Positions 7,928 through 17,432 of a stretch of DNA of 64,000 bases are shown piece by piece. The stretch covers positions 1 to 64,000 of the forward strand of contig JAUXRG010000053.1 in assembly GCA_030681795.1 (NCBI GenBank). Reading direction: 5' to 3'. Below the pieces are notes generated by a model that was not told the DNA's origin, did not search any database, and worked only from the letters and a program-made list of their open reading frames with translations. The DNA comes from Rubrivivax sp. Lineage in GTDB: Bacteria; Pseudomonadota; Gammaproteobacteria; Burkholderiales; Burkholderiaceae_C. Numbering within the stretch: the first letter of the stretch is position 1; every line of letters starts with the position of its first letter. Position numbers and translations under genes: made by a program.

Positions 7928-10611
7928 AGCCGGGTCCAGTCCGTGGCGAGCGACGCTCTGGACCGCTCGCCAAGCTTCTTTGGCGGGCGGGAAGGCAGGC
8001 TCACCGCCAGCGGCGGGCGGGCGCTGTCAGGGCGCACGGGGACAGGGACCGGCACTTTCTGGACGACTTCCTGTGGCGGGGACTCGCCGGCGCGCTCGGC
8101 GGCTTCGGCCTCTAACAGCGCCGGCACCTGGTCGGCGCGCAGCGGGCGCGACAGCAGATAGCCCTGGCCGAACTGCACGCCGATCTCCTTGAGCATGGCG
8201 AGCTCCTCGACGGTCTCTATGCCCTCGGCGATGATGGCCTTGCCCAGGGAGCCGCCCAGCGTGTGCACCGCGCGCACGATCTCGACGTTCTGCGGCTGTT
8301 CGTCCAGGCGGCGCACGAAGGAGCGATCGATCTTCAGGCTGTCGATGGGCAGCCGGCTCAGGTAGGCCAGCGACGAATAGCCGGTGCCGAAGTCGTCGAT
8401 GCTGAATTTCACGCCCAGCATCCTCAGCGCCTGCAGCGTATCCAGCACCCGTTCCAGCTTGCCCATCAGCGTGGTCTCGGTGATCTCCAGCGTGAGCCGT
8501 TGTGGCGCCAGCCCATGCTTGCGCAACGCCGCGCGCACCTGCGGCACGAGCTCGCTGCTCGTCAGGTCGCGGCCCGAGATATTGATATGCATGCACAGGT
8601 GGGCCATCTCGGGGTGGCTGGCATGCCACTGCACGAGCTGGCCGGCCCCCTGGTCGACGACCCAGGCGGTGAGCGCCTCGATGTGCCCGCTCTCTTCGGC
8701 CAGAGTGATGAAGACCTCCGGGCTGACCGGCCCTCGCTCCGGATGCATCCAGCGCGCCAGGGCCTCGAAGCCGACCAGCCGGCGCGGCTCCAGGGCGAAC
8801 AGCGGCTGGTACACCAAGGACAGCTGGCCCTCGCCGATGGCGCGGCGCAGGTCGCCCTCGAGCTTGAGTTTCTCGGCGATGCGCTCGTGCATGCTGGCGT
8901 CGAACAGCGCCACGCGCTGGCGGCCGCCGGCCTTGGCGGCATACATCGCCAGGTCGGCATCGCGCAGCACCTCGTCGACCGTGCGCTCGCCGATGTCGCT
9001 CAGGGTGATGCCGATGCTGGCCCCGGGCAGGACCTCGGTGCCGTTGATCGTCATCGGCGCCGACAGCGCGACGAGCAGCCGCTGCGCCAGGGCCAGGGCA
9101 CCATCGCCCTCCTGCACCTGCTCCAGCAGCACGGCGAATTCGTCACCCCCCAGGCGGGCCACCAGGTCGCCCGGGCGCACGCCGTCGCTGAGCCGGCGTG
9201 CCACCTGGCGCAGCAGCATGTTGCCCGCGGCGTGGCCCAGGCTGTCGTTGACCACCTTGAAGCGGTCGAGGTCCAGGAACAGCACCGCAAAGCGCCGTGC
9301 CGGATCGCCGCGGGCGTCGGCCACGGCCAGGCCGAGGCGCTCGTGGAAATAGTTGCGGTTGGCCAGGTCGGTGAGATCGTCGTGGTACGCGATGTGGTGC
9401 AGCTCGTCCTCGGCCAACCGGCGCGAGGTGATGTCGTGCAACTGGTAGATCAGGCCGCCGCGCTCGTCGGCCGGGTCGATGAACCGACCGCAGTGCAGCG
9501 AGACCCAGATCCCCTGGCCGGTCGCATCGCAGCAGCGCAGCTCGGTCGAGAAGGCCTCGCCCGCGCCGCCGGCCACGGCCTCGGCACGGCGACTGAACAG
9601 CGCGGCGTCCCCGGGGTGCAGCAGATCGGCGAAGGGCCGGCCCAGGAGCTCGGGGTCGGCACGCCCCAGCAACGCGCACAGCGCCTGGTTGACCTGGTGG
9701 ATGCTGCCGTCGTGGCGAACGATGGCCATGCCGATGGCGGCGTGCGTGAACGCGGCAGTGAAGCGCTTCTGGTTCAACGCCGCCTCGTTCTCGGCCTCGG
9801 CCACGCGCGCCTCCTGCGCCTGCAGGTCGGCCTCGTGGCGGCGCAGCGAGACTCGCACCAGGGCCACGCCCGCGGCCGCCACCGTGCCCGCCACCACGAT
9901 CATGGCCGGGCCGAAGTGGCGGGCATTGATCACCAGCAGGCCGGCGACCGCGGCCGAGAGCAAGTAGATGGTGCCCACCCAGCCGTAGCCCTGGATCCAG
10001 TCGCGCAAGGACAGACGCTGGCCACTCTTGGCCGCCACCAGGGCCAGCAGCGGCAGCGTGCTGGCGGCGAAGTAGGCCAGCGCCAGCGCGCACAAGGCCG
10101 CCATCGTGGCGACGCCGGCCGGCACACCGGCGGTCTCGAGCGCACGCGAGGCGGCTTCGAAGCCCAGCCCGGACAGTGCCATCGCCAGGGTCGCCGTCGC
10201 CGGCGTACCCAGACGGCTGGTCAGCCGCTTGGAGGTGCTCAACACGCCCACCAGCCCTTCGGCCCCGGCGGCCAGCGCCGCCGCGCTCGCGCCATGCAGA
10301 CCCAACATGGCAAATACGAAAATGTCGGCCACACCGATCGAATATTTGGTGCGCGGGATCTGCACCGGAAAGAGCGCTGCGAGCACGACGAAGGCGATGC
10401 CGGCAGCCACCTGCAGCTGCGCCGCCGCGGGCAGCGCCGCGAGCTGCGCGAGTGCCCAGGCTGCCGCCAGCGACCCGGAAGCCACCAAGCCCAACCAGAT
10501 GCGGGTGGCCGCCGCGTTGTAGTCGAAGAGGTGCCGCCGCGCGAAACGCGCCCACAGTCCTGCGGGCAGCGTCGGGGCCATGGGCATCTCAGCGTCGGGT
10601 GGGGCGCTCAT
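7924..10611 (-). CDS. Membrane PAS-GGDEF-EAL protein, paralogue
   Basis: An 895-residue paralogue of the next gene with the same order: a membrane region (about 40-260), PAS (about 285-405), GGDEF (about 425-590; intact GGDEF, RPGD I-site) and EAL (about 600-850; FEALARW, EITETTL, IDDFGTGYSSL, KIDRSFV, IAEGIE). Both proteins share the DYNAA/DYNRK-type start of the membrane region, so the pair arose by duplication. A disordered tail rich in Pro and Arg follows the EAL domain. The stop overlaps the start of the second copy. Possible substrates of the regulation include the neighbouring exported proteases and type IV pili, but that is only proximity. Confidence 0.92.
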   Translation of the reverse strand: MSAPPDAEMPMAPTLPAGLWARFARRHLFDYNAAATRIWLGLVASGSLAAAWALAQLAALPAAAQLQVAAGIAFVVLAALFPVQIPRTKYSIGVADIFVFAMLGLHGASAAALAAGAEGLVGVLSTSKRLTSRLGTPATATLAMALSGLGFEAASRALETAGVPAGVATMAALCALALAYFAASTLPLLALVAAKSGQRLSLRDWIQGYGWVGTIYLLSAAVAGLLVINARHFGPAMIVVAGTVAAAGVALVRVSLRRHEADLQAQEARVAEAENEAALNQKRFTAAFTHAAIGMAIVRHDGSIHQVNQALCALLGRADPELLGRPFADLLHPGDAALFSRRAEAVAGGAGEAFSTELRCCDATGQGIWVSLHCGRFIDPADERGGLIYQLHDITSRRLAEDELHHIAYHDDLTDLANRNYFHERLGLAVADARGDPARRFAVLFLDLDRFKVVNDSLGHAAGNMLLRQVARRLSDGVRPGDLVARLGGDEFAVLLEQVQEGDGALALAQRLLVALSAPMTINGTEVLPGASIGITLSDIGERTVDEVLRDADLAMYAAKAGGRQRVALFDASMHERIAEKLKLEGDLRRAIGEGQLSLVYQPLFALEPRRLVGFEALARWMHPERGPVSPEVFITLAEESGHIEALTAWVVDQGAGQLVQWHASHPEMAHLCMHINISGRDLTSSELVPQVRAALRKHGLAPQRLTLEITETTLMGKLERVLDTLQALRMLGVKFSIDDFGTGYSSLAYLSRLPIDSLKIDRSFVRRLDEQPQNVEIVRAVHTLGGSLGKAIIAEGIETVEELAMLKEIGVQFGQGYLLSRPLRADQVPALLEAEAAERAGESPPQEVVQKVPVPVPVRPDSARPPLAVSLPSRPPKKLGERSRASLATDWTRL

Positions 10612-10673
10612 GGCCCTGTTATCGGCAGGCCTGTGCTGGACTCAAGCCCCGGACGCCAGCCCGGGGCCTGGGC

Positions 10674-13016
10674 TCACTTGTCGCCGAGCAGGCTGGCGTC
10701 GACCCCGCCCAGCGGGTCGGCCAGCGATTCGTTGAGGATGAAGCCTTCACTCAGGATGAAACCCTCGCTGAGAATGAAGCCCTCGCTGAGGATGAACCCG
10801 CTGCCCAGGGTGAGGCCCTCGCTGAGGATGAAGCCTTCACTCAGGATGAAACCCTCGCTGAGGATGAAGCCGCTGCCCACCAGGCGCTGCTGCCCCAGCG
10901 TCAGGCCTTCGGCCAGGATGAAGCCCTCGCTGAGGATGAAGCCGCCGCCCATCACCCGGCCACCACCGGCCGCCGCGCGGCCGGCCAAGGTGGCCGTGGG
11001 CGTGAATACGCCGCTGGCCAGCGGCGCGGAGTTGGCGCCGGCCAGGGCGTCGAGCAATACCACCTGCGGGGTGAGCAGGGCCTGCGCCGCGGCGTTGGTC
11101 TCGATGATCGCGGTGGGCACCGTGTTCGCAGCCACGAAGGTGCTGGCCGGCGCGTACTGCACCGTGTTGCGCAGCGCCACTTGGCGCACCCAGGTCAGCC
11201 CCGGGTCGTAGATCGGCTGGAAGCTGGTGAACAGCGCGTCGCCGCCGACCAGGTGGCCGCCGCCGGCAAAGGCGATGCGGCCCCAGTGGAGCGTCTGCCC
11301 GTCGAGCGTCGAGATCGGCAGCGGCAGCGCCTTGCCCGCGGCGAGCAGGCTGCCGCCCGCTTTCAGCGTGCCGGAAGCCAGCGCGCTGGCCACGTCCGTG
11401 CGCAGTGCCTGCGCCAGGCGCAGCGCGCCTTCCACGTTGAGCTGGCCGGCCCCTTGTTGCAGCAGGTTGGCTCCCGCCAGCGGTACGGCGCTGTACTGCA
11501 AGATGGCCTTGACCAGCGGCGGCGTGAGGCCCGGGTTGACCTGCAGCAGCAGCGCGGCGGCGCCGGCGACCGCCGGCGCGGCCATCGAGGTGCCGCTGAG
11601 CTGCATGAGTTCCTGGTCCAGCAGCTGCATCGCACCCAGCGCCCGCGCATCCTGCATCAGCGCCGGGTACAGCGTGGCGAGCAGGTTGCCCGCAGGCGCG
11701 GCGAGCTTTTGCTGGTTGCCGGCGGCCCCCAGGATGCGGTTGCCCGGGGCCACGAGGTCGGGCTTGATCACGTTGTCGGTCCAGCGGCTGCCGCTGGGCA
11801 GCAGCATGCTGCCGCGCGTCGGCCCGCGCGAGCTGAAAGTGGTCATCACGTCGTCGCTGCGCCACGCCGTGCCCTTGCCGTTGGCCGCGCCGACGGTGAT
11901 CACCGAAGGCTCGATGCCGGGCGAGCCGACCGCGCCGTAGACCTCGGCCCCGGTGGCGCTCTTGCCGGCGTTGCCGGCCGCCGCCACCACCACCACGCCG
12001 GCGGCCACGGCGCTGCGCGCGGCACGCGCCAGCGGGTCGACGAGGAACGAGTCGGTCGAGTTCGCCGCCAGGCTCAGGTTCATCACGCGGATATTGTTGG
12101 TGCGCGTGCGCTGGATCACCCAGTCGATGCCGGCCAGCACGTCGGCCATATTGCCCACGCCCTTTTCATTCAGCACGCGCACGTCGAAGAGCGTGGCGCC
12201 CGGGGCCACACCGCTGGCGTTGGGGCTCTGGTAGGCGCCGGCGCCGGCGGCGATGGAAGCCACATGCGTGCCGTGCCCATAGGGGTCGGGCAAGGTCGAG
12301 TGCGGCGCGAGCAGCGTGCTGGTCTGGGCCGTGCCCGAGCTCAGCGAAGCCAGCACCGAAGACAGCGCGCCGAGGGTGCTGCTCATGTCCACGCCGACCT
12401 TCCAGCCGCCCTCGGCGAAGCTGGCACTCATCTTCACGAAGTCGACGGCACGAACGACGCGGGACTTGCCCGCCTCGTCCTTCATGTGGCGGTGATCCCA
12501 GTCGATGCCGGAATCGAGGACCGCGATGCCCACGCCGGCGCCGGTGGCCGTGACGGCCGGGGCCAGCGTGGGCATGGCCGCGGTGCTCATGGTCGTGACC
12601 GTGTCGCTCGATTTCGTGACCTTGGTGCGCGCCGCCACCCGGTTGGGGGCGATGGCCAGCACGTCGCTGCGCGCGGCCAGGGTGTTGAGGCTGGCGGCGG
12701 GCACCATCGCCGAGAGCGCCCGCACCGACACGTAGTTGTAGAAGACCGAGCCCCCCTGGGCCAGGATGGCCTGGCGCAGCGAGGTGAGGGTGGGGTCGCT
12801 GCTCGACGCCACGACCAGCACCTTGACGTAGAGCTGGCCACTCAGGCTCTTGGCCCAGGTGACGGTGGGCGCCGTGTTGGTGCCTAGGGTCTTGGCCAGG
12901 TCGGCGGCAATCTTGGGGTTGGTGGCTTGGGCCAGGGCGGGCACGGCGGCCGTCAGCGTGGCCACGCAGGCGGCCACGGTGAGGAGTTGCTTGAAAATCG
13001 AACGACGCTGGGTCAT
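10674..13016 (-). CDS. Secreted subtilase (S8) with FILSEG hexapeptide-repeat tail
   Basis: A 780-residue exported serine protease. Order: signal peptide ending in PALAQA, an I9-like propeptide region (about 30-140), then the S8 catalytic domain. The triad is Asp168 in AVLDSGIDWDH, His248 in GHGTHVAS and Ser477 in LSGTSMAAPAV, with the oxyanion Asn in AAAGNAGKS. A beta-rich region (about 520-690) ends in GVFTPTATLAG. The last about 90 residues contain 12 in-register hexapeptides, mostly FILSEG. The downstream gene is a paralogue with a different hexapeptide tail. Function outside the cell (nutrition, processing of surface proteins) is not shown. Confidence 0.93.
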   Translation of the reverse strand: MTQRRSIFKQLLTVAACVATLTAAVPALAQATNPKIAADLAKTLGTNTAPTVTWAKSLSGQLYVKVLVVASSSDPTLTSLRQAILAQGGSVFYNYVSVRALSAMVPAASLNTLAARSDVLAIAPNRVAARTKVTKSSDTVTTMSTAAMPTLAPAVTATGAGVGIAVLDSGIDWDHRHMKDEAGKSRVVRAVDFVKMSASFAEGGWKVGVDMSSTLGALSSVLASLSSGTAQTSTLLAPHSTLPDPYGHGTHVASIAAGAGAYQSPNASGVAPGATLFDVRVLNEKGVGNMADVLAGIDWVIQRTRTNNIRVMNLSLAANSTDSFLVDPLARAARSAVAAGVVVVAAAGNAGKSATGAEVYGAVGSPGIEPSVITVGAANGKGTAWRSDDVMTTFSSRGPTRGSMLLPSGSRWTDNVIKPDLVAPGNRILGAAGNQQKLAAPAGNLLATLYPALMQDARALGAMQLLDQELMQLSGTSMAAPAVAGAAALLLQVNPGLTPPLVKAILQYSAVPLAGANLLQQGAGQLNVEGALRLAQALRTDVASALASGTLKAGGSLLAAGKALPLPISTLDGQTLHWGRIAFAGGGHLVGGDALFTSFQPIYDPGLTWVRQVALRNTVQYAPASTFVAANTVPTAIIETNAAAQALLTPQVVLLDALAGANSAPLASGVFTPTATLAGRAAAGGGRVMGGGFILSEGFILAEGLTLGQQRLVGSGFILSEGFILSEGFILSEGLTLGSGFILSEGFILSEGFILSEGFILNESLADPLGGVDASLLGDK
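10725..10940 (-). repeat. Twelve 18-bp coding repeats (FILSEG tail)
   Basis: 216 bp, exactly 12 x 18 bp. It encodes FILSEG seven times plus variants FILAEG, LTLGQQ, RLVGSG, LTLGSG and FILNES, all in register. Ser, Glu and Leu codons vary between units, so the amino-acid pattern is conserved better than the DNA. The pattern resembles hexapeptide left-handed beta-helix repeats, but that fold is only an inference. Confidence 0.9.
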
Positions 13017-13127
13017 GTCGGTTTCTCTGGGTGAGATGGCGTACGGGCCGGAGGGGCCCGCACGGAGCAGGATCGAAGGGGGGGTCGGCTCTCGCGCCGG
13101 CGCATCGGGCGCCGGCGAATCACCGGA

Positions 13128-15374
13128 TCAAGGCTCGCCGAAAACGAGACCTTCGCTGAGCACCAGACCTTCGCTCAATACCAGGCCTTCACTCAGCACC
13201 AAACCCTCGCTGAGCACCAGGCCTTCGCTCAACACCAGGCCCTCGCTGAGCACCAGGCCTTCACTCAGCACCAAACCTTCGCTGAGCACCAGGCCTTCAC
13301 TCAGGACAAGGCCACTGCCGCTGAGCAGCCAGCCCGAGAGCGTGGCCGTGGGCGTGAAGACGCCCGTCTTGCCGACCAGCGAGCTCGCGCCGGCCAATGC
13401 GGTGGCGTCCACCACGCCGCTGGTCAGCAGGGTCTGGTTGACCAGCGGGTACTCCCAGAACCAGTACACGTAGATCTTCTTGCTGTCCCAGTAGTCCGGG
13501 TAGCGCTCGAGCACGGTCTTGCGCGCCCAGGTGACTCGCGGGTTGTAGATCGGCTGGAATTTGGTGAACAGCGCGTCGCCGGTGACCACCCGGTTGCCCC
13601 CGGCAAATACGATGCGAGACCAGTTGAAGGTCGTGCCGCCCACGGTCGAGCTGCGGCTGGCGGGCATCGTCTTGCCCGACGCGAGCAAGGAGGCGCCCGC
13701 GCTGATCGTGCCGGCGGCGATGGCGCTGCTCACGTCGGTGCGCAGCACCTTGGCCAGGGTCACGGCGCCGTGGATATTGAGCAGGCCCGCGCCTTGCTGC
13801 AGCAGGTTGGCGCCGGCTATGGGCTGGGCGGTGTACTGCAGCAGGGCCTTGACCATCGCCGGGGTCAGGCCGGGGTTGGCCTGCAGCAGCAGCGCGGCCG
13901 TGCCCGCGACGGCCGGGGCGGCCACCGAAGTGCCCGACAGGTACATCTGCGTTTCGCGGTAGGTCTGTTGGATGCCCGTGGCGCTGACCAGCGGGACGTA
14001 GAACAGGGTCGCCAGGTTGTTCCAGGTCAGTTTTGCGGGGTCCACGCGCGTGGCCGCCGCGCCGATGATCAGGTTGCCGGGGGCGACCAAGTCGGGCTTG
14101 AGCAGGTTGTCGGGCGTGCGCAGGCCGGTCGAATCGATGCGGCCGCCGCGGGTCGGGCCGCGCGAGCTGAAGGTGTTGACGATGTCGTCGGAGCGCACCG
14201 TCGCGGTCTTGAAATTGGCCGAGCCCACGGTGATGACGCTGGGGTCGTTGCCCGGCGAGGAGACCGCGCCGTAGACCTCCTGGCCGAAGAGGTTCTTGCC
14301 GAAATTGCCCGCGGCGGCGACCACCGTGATGCCCACAGCCACCGCGCTGCGCGCGGCCGTGCACAGGGGGTCGTCCTGCCAGCTGTCGGTGGAATCCATC
14401 GCCAGGCTCAGGTTCATCACGCGGATGTTGTATTCCTTGGCGTGGTAGATCACCCACTGGATGCCCTCGAGCGTGTCGCTGAGGGTGCCGAAGCCCAGGT
14501 CGCTGAGAACCTTGACGTCGTAGATATTGGCGTTGGGTGCGATGCCCGTGAGGTCCGGCGCGACGTTGTAGGTCACCGGGCGGCCTGCGGCGACGGACGC
14601 CACATGCGTGCCGTGGCCGAAGCCGTCCGGCGCCAGGCTGGCGCTGTTGTCGATCGCGGCCTCGTAGCTCGCCAGCGCGGCGCTGCCGGGCTGCAGCGAG
14701 GTGGTCGCGTCGTAGCCATTGGTCCAGTCGGCCAGCGTGGTGGTCAGGGTCTGCACGCTCTTGACCACGCGCGTGACGCCCGCGGCGTTATTGAAGGCCT
14801 CGTGGTTCTTCATCACGCCTGAGTCGACCACGGCGATGCCGATGCCCGTGCCGTCCAGCCCGGTGTAGGTGGTCTTGGTCGAGTCCGTGCGCACGCCGAC
14901 GGTGGTCGCCCCGGTGATGGCTTCCAGCGTGCTGGCGGTGCGGTGGGTCTGGCGGTTGGGTGCGACGAATTTGACGTCGCTGCGCTCGGCGACCTTGGTC
15001 ACCTTGTTGGCCGGCAACGTGGCCGTCAGCATGCGCAGTGCGGGCATGGCGGCGCTGATGGTTCCACCGGCCTGCGCGATGCTCAGGCGCAGGCCCGACA
15101 TGTTGGGGTCGTTCTCGCCACTGACGAATACCACCTGCACCATGCGCCGGCCGTTGATGTCGCGCGCCCAACGCGCCTTCGGCGTCTGGCTGGCGTCGAT
15201 CGCGGATTGCAGATCGCGGGAGAGCTTATGCGCCTGGCCGTTGCTCGCGGCCGCATGGGCCCCGGCCAGACCAAAGCCCGAGAGCAGCAACGAGATCGCG
15301 GTGAACGTCGCCACGATCGCCCTGGGCAGGCGGCGGCGCTCGATCAGGACGATGAATTCGGAAAACAGTTTCAT
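13128..15374 (-). CDS. Secreted subtilase (S8) with LVLSEG hexapeptide-repeat tail
   Basis: A 748-residue exported protease paralogous to its neighbour. It has an extended basic N-terminus and hydrophobic segment (about 18-42) as a signal peptide, a propeptide-like region to about 150, and an S8 domain. Triad motifs are AVVDSGVMKNHEAF, GHGTHVASVAAG and LSGTSVAAPAVAG. A central region again ends in GVFTPTATLSG. The tail is nine perfect LVLSEG hexamers and a degenerate LVFGEP at the very C-terminus. No sorting signal such as PEP-CTERM is visible, so the tail may replace one. 111 bp separate it from the next gene, and each probably has its own promoter. Confidence 0.93.
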   Translation of the reverse strand: MKLFSEFIVLIERRRLPRAIVATFTAISLLLSGFGLAGAHAAASNGQAHKLSRDLQSAIDASQTPKARWARDINGRRMVQVVFVSGENDPNMSGLRLSIAQAGGTISAAMPALRMLTATLPANKVTKVAERSDVKFVAPNRQTHRTASTLEAITGATTVGVRTDSTKTTYTGLDGTGIGIAVVDSGVMKNHEAFNNAAGVTRVVKSVQTLTTTLADWTNGYDATTSLQPGSAALASYEAAIDNSASLAPDGFGHGTHVASVAAGRPVTYNVAPDLTGIAPNANIYDVKVLSDLGFGTLSDTLEGIQWVIYHAKEYNIRVMNLSLAMDSTDSWQDDPLCTAARSAVAVGITVVAAAGNFGKNLFGQEVYGAVSSPGNDPSVITVGSANFKTATVRSDDIVNTFSSRGPTRGGRIDSTGLRTPDNLLKPDLVAPGNLIIGAAATRVDPAKLTWNNLATLFYVPLVSATGIQQTYRETQMYLSGTSVAAPAVAGTAALLLQANPGLTPAMVKALLQYTAQPIAGANLLQQGAGLLNIHGAVTLAKVLRTDVSSAIAAGTISAGASLLASGKTMPASRSSTVGGTTFNWSRIVFAGGNRVVTGDALFTKFQPIYNPRVTWARKTVLERYPDYWDSKKIYVYWFWEYPLVNQTLLTSGVVDATALAGASSLVGKTGVFTPTATLSGWLLSGSGLVLSEGLVLSEGLVLSEGLVLSEGLVLSEGLVLSEGLVLSEGLVLSEGLVLSEGLVFGEP
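13152..13313 (-). repeat. Nine 18-bp coding repeats (LVLSEG tail)
   Basis: 162 bp, nine units, each translating to exactly LVLSEG while the DNA differs by synonymous changes (for example TTG or CTG, AGC or AGT, GAA or GAG). Identical peptides from different DNA imply purifying selection on the protein rather than a very recent expansion. Confidence 0.92.
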
Positions 15375-15635
15375 GTCATTCCCCTGGGTGGCGAGGGGCG
15401 CGGCCCATTCGGGTCCACGCGGATCGGTTCGTACTGCCGGTCGCCGCGGTTGGCTGAGAAGCCACCCCCGCTAGCTCATCGATCCGCAGCTGACTGACGC
15501 CACCCCTGCGAATCGGAATGGCTGCATTCTGCAACGCCGTTTCCGTTCGTAACCGTTGGTCACCACCCAAGGTGTGCAGTACTTCCGCGAAATTCCTCGC
15601 GTTCGGCGGGCTCCGTGACGGAGTCCCCGGTGGCG
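15375..15635. other. 261-bp gap upstream of the second subtilase
   Basis: Holds the presumed promoter and 5' leader of the subtilase at 15374 and the 3' flank of yggS. There are GC-rich blocks on the subtilase-leader strand but no riboswitch, terminator or regulator site that I can name. No coding frame here looks real. Confidence 0.4.
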
Positions 15636-16325
15636 TCAACCGCGCCGGCCGAAGACCGCCGTGCCCACGCGCACGAGGGTGGCGCCTTCGGCCACCGCCG
15701 CCTCGAGGTCGTCGCTCATACCCATGGACAAGGTATCCAGCGCCAGACCCTGGGCGTTCAACGCGGCGAGCATTTCGCGCAGGGCACGGTGAGGCGCACG
15801 CTGCGCCTGCAAGTCGGCCATGGGCTCGGGGATGGACATCAGGCCGCGCAAGCGCAGCCGGGGCAGCTCGACGACGGCCTGCGCCACGCTGGCGACTTCG
15901 GCCAGCAGCAGGCCGCTCTTGCTGGCCTCGCCGCTGACATTGACTTGCAAGCAGATGTTCAGCGCCGGCAGATCGGCCGGGCGCTGCTCGGACAGGCGCT
16001 GCGCGATCTTCAGCCGGTCGACCGAGTGCACCCAGTCGAAGGCCTGGGCCACGGCGCGCGTCTTGTTGCCCTGCAGCGGGCCGATGAGGTGCCACTCAAG
16101 ACCGGGCCGCAGGTCGGCCAGGGTTTCGATCTTGGCCAGCGCCTCCTGCACATAGTTCTCGCCGAAGGCGCGCTGGCCGGCGGCAAAGGCCTCGCGCACG
16201 CGTTGCGCCGGCTGGGTCTTGCTCACGGCCAGCAGCGTGACACAGCCCGGCGCACGGCCCGCGTCGGCAATTGCACGGTCTATGCGTCGCTTCACTTGTT
16301 GCAGCGCCTGGGCGATGGTCTCCAT
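15636..16325 (-). CDS. yggS: YggS-family pyridoxal phosphate homeostasis protein
   Basis: A 229-residue cytosolic alanine-racemase-like TIM barrel that binds PLP without known catalysis and helps keep PLP and amino-acid pools balanced. Marks: LLAVSKTQPAQ with the PLP Lys near residue 36, HLIGPLQGNK, and LSMGMSDDLEAAVAEGATLVRVGTA near the C-terminus. The length is typical. It is transcribed away from pilT across a 51-bp intergenic region, a very common beta- and gammaproteobacterial arrangement. Confidence 0.95.
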   Translation of the reverse strand: METIAQALQQVKRRIDRAIADAGRAPGCVTLLAVSKTQPAQRVREAFAAGQRAFGENYVQEALAKIETLADLRPGLEWHLIGPLQGNKTRAVAQAFDWVHSVDRLKIAQRLSEQRPADLPALNICLQVNVSGEASKSGLLLAEVASVAQAVVELPRLRLRGLMSIPEPMADLQAQRAPHRALREMLAALNAQGLALDTLSMGMSDDLEAAVAEGATLVRVGTAVFGRRG

Positions 16326-16376
16326 AATGGCCGCGAGCTTAGCGCCCCCCGGCGCAAGTGAAGGGCACTCTCAACC

Positions 16377-17426
16377 ATGGCGATGGACATCACCCAGCTC
16401 TTGGCGTTTTCGGTCAAGAACAAGGCCTCCGACCTGCACCTTTCGGCGGGGCTGCCGCCGATGATCCGGGTGCACGGCGACGTGCGGCGAATCAACGTCG
16501 AGGCACTGGACCACCGGGCGGTCCACGACATGGTGTACGACATCATGAACGACGCCCAGCGCAAGCACTACGAGGACACGCTGGAGTGCGACTTCTCGTT
16601 CGAGATCCAGGGCCTGGCGCGATTCCGCGTGAATGCGTTCAACCAGAACCGGGGCGCCGGCGCGGTATTCCGCACCATCCCGAGCAAGATCCTCACGCTC
16701 GAACAACTCGGCGCGCCCAAGGTCTTTGCCGAACTCTCGCTCAAGCCGCGCGGCCTGGTGCTCGTCACCGGCCCCACGGGCTCGGGCAAGAGCACCACGT
16801 TGGCGGCGATGGTCAACCACCTCAACGAAAACGAGTACGGCCACGTGCTGACGGTGGAAGACCCGATCGAATTCGTGCACGAAAGCAAGAAGTGCCTGAT
16901 CAACCAGCGCGAGGTCGGCCCACACACGCTGAGCTTCGCCAACGCGCTGCGCTCGGCGCTGCGCGAAGACCCGGACGCCATCCTGGTGGGTGAAATGCGC
17001 GACCTGGAGACCATCCGCCTGGCACTCACCGCGGCCGAGACGGGCCACCTCGTCTTCGGCACACTGCACACCAGCAGTGCGGCCAAGACCATAGACCGCG
17101 TGGTCGATGTGTTCCCCGCGGCCGAGAAGGAAATGGTGCGCTCGATGTTGTCGGAGTCGCTGGTGGCCGTCATCTCGCAGACGCTGTGCAAGCTCAAGGA
17201 CGGCTCGGGACGCGTGGCCAGCCACGAGATCATGATCGCCACCTCGGCGATCAAGAACCTGATCCGCGAAAACAAGATCGCGCAGATGTACTCCAGCATC
17301 CAGACCGGCCAGAGCCTGGGCATGGTGACGCTGGACCAGAACCTCGCCGACCTCGTGCGCCGCAACCTGGTCTCGCCGGCCGAAGCACGCGCCAAGGCCA
17401 AGATCCCCGAGAATTTCCCCGGATGA
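16377..17426 (+). CDS. pilT: Type IV pilus retraction ATPase PilT
   Basis: A 349-residue hexameric ATPase at the pilus base that depolymerises pilin and drives twitching motility. It has a PAS-like N-terminal domain, Walker A GPTGSGKST at 132-140, an Asp box around DPDAILVGEMRD, a His box, and the retraction signature AIKNLIRE near residue 288. An alternative in-frame ATG lies at 16383. It is followed 123 bp later by pilU, the usual pairing. The intervening sequence is a GC-palindromic repeat that may weaken read-through. Confidence 0.97.
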   Translation: MAMDITQLLAFSVKNKASDLHLSAGLPPMIRVHGDVRRINVEALDHRAVHDMVYDIMNDAQRKHYEDTLECDFSFEIQGLARFRVNAFNQNRGAGAVFRTIPSKILTLEQLGAPKVFAELSLKPRGLVLVTGPTGSGKSTTLAAMVNHLNENEYGHVLTVEDPIEFVHESKKCLINQREVGPHTLSFANALRSALREDPDAILVGEMRDLETIRLALTAAETGHLVFGTLHTSSAAKTIDRVVDVFPAAEKEMVRSMLSESLVAVISQTLCKLKDGSGRVASHEIMIATSAIKNLIRENKIAQMYSSIQTGQSLGMVTLDQNLADLVRRNLVSPAEARAKAKIPENFPG

Positions 17427-17432
17427 TTCGAC

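Noticed and set aside
8263-11211. A 982-codon plus-strand open frame opposite the second GGDEF-EAL gene.
   Set aside because: It is antisense to a gene with full domain and motif conservation. Its His/Gln/Arg-rich translation is typical of shadow frames in GC-rich DNA.
10725-13313. The 18-bp repeat blocks as a CRISPR array or minisatellite.
   Set aside because: There are no spacers. Units are contiguous, in frame with the proteases, and keep the peptide while the DNA varies.
15375-15540. A possible cyclic di-GMP-I riboswitch in the subtilase leader (minus strand contains GCTAGCGGGGG, similar to the conserved GGTAGCGGGGTTACC).
   Set aside because: The other conserved elements (the GACGCAAAGCC block and the tetraloop-bearing P2 with its receptor) are missing, so the similarity is too short.
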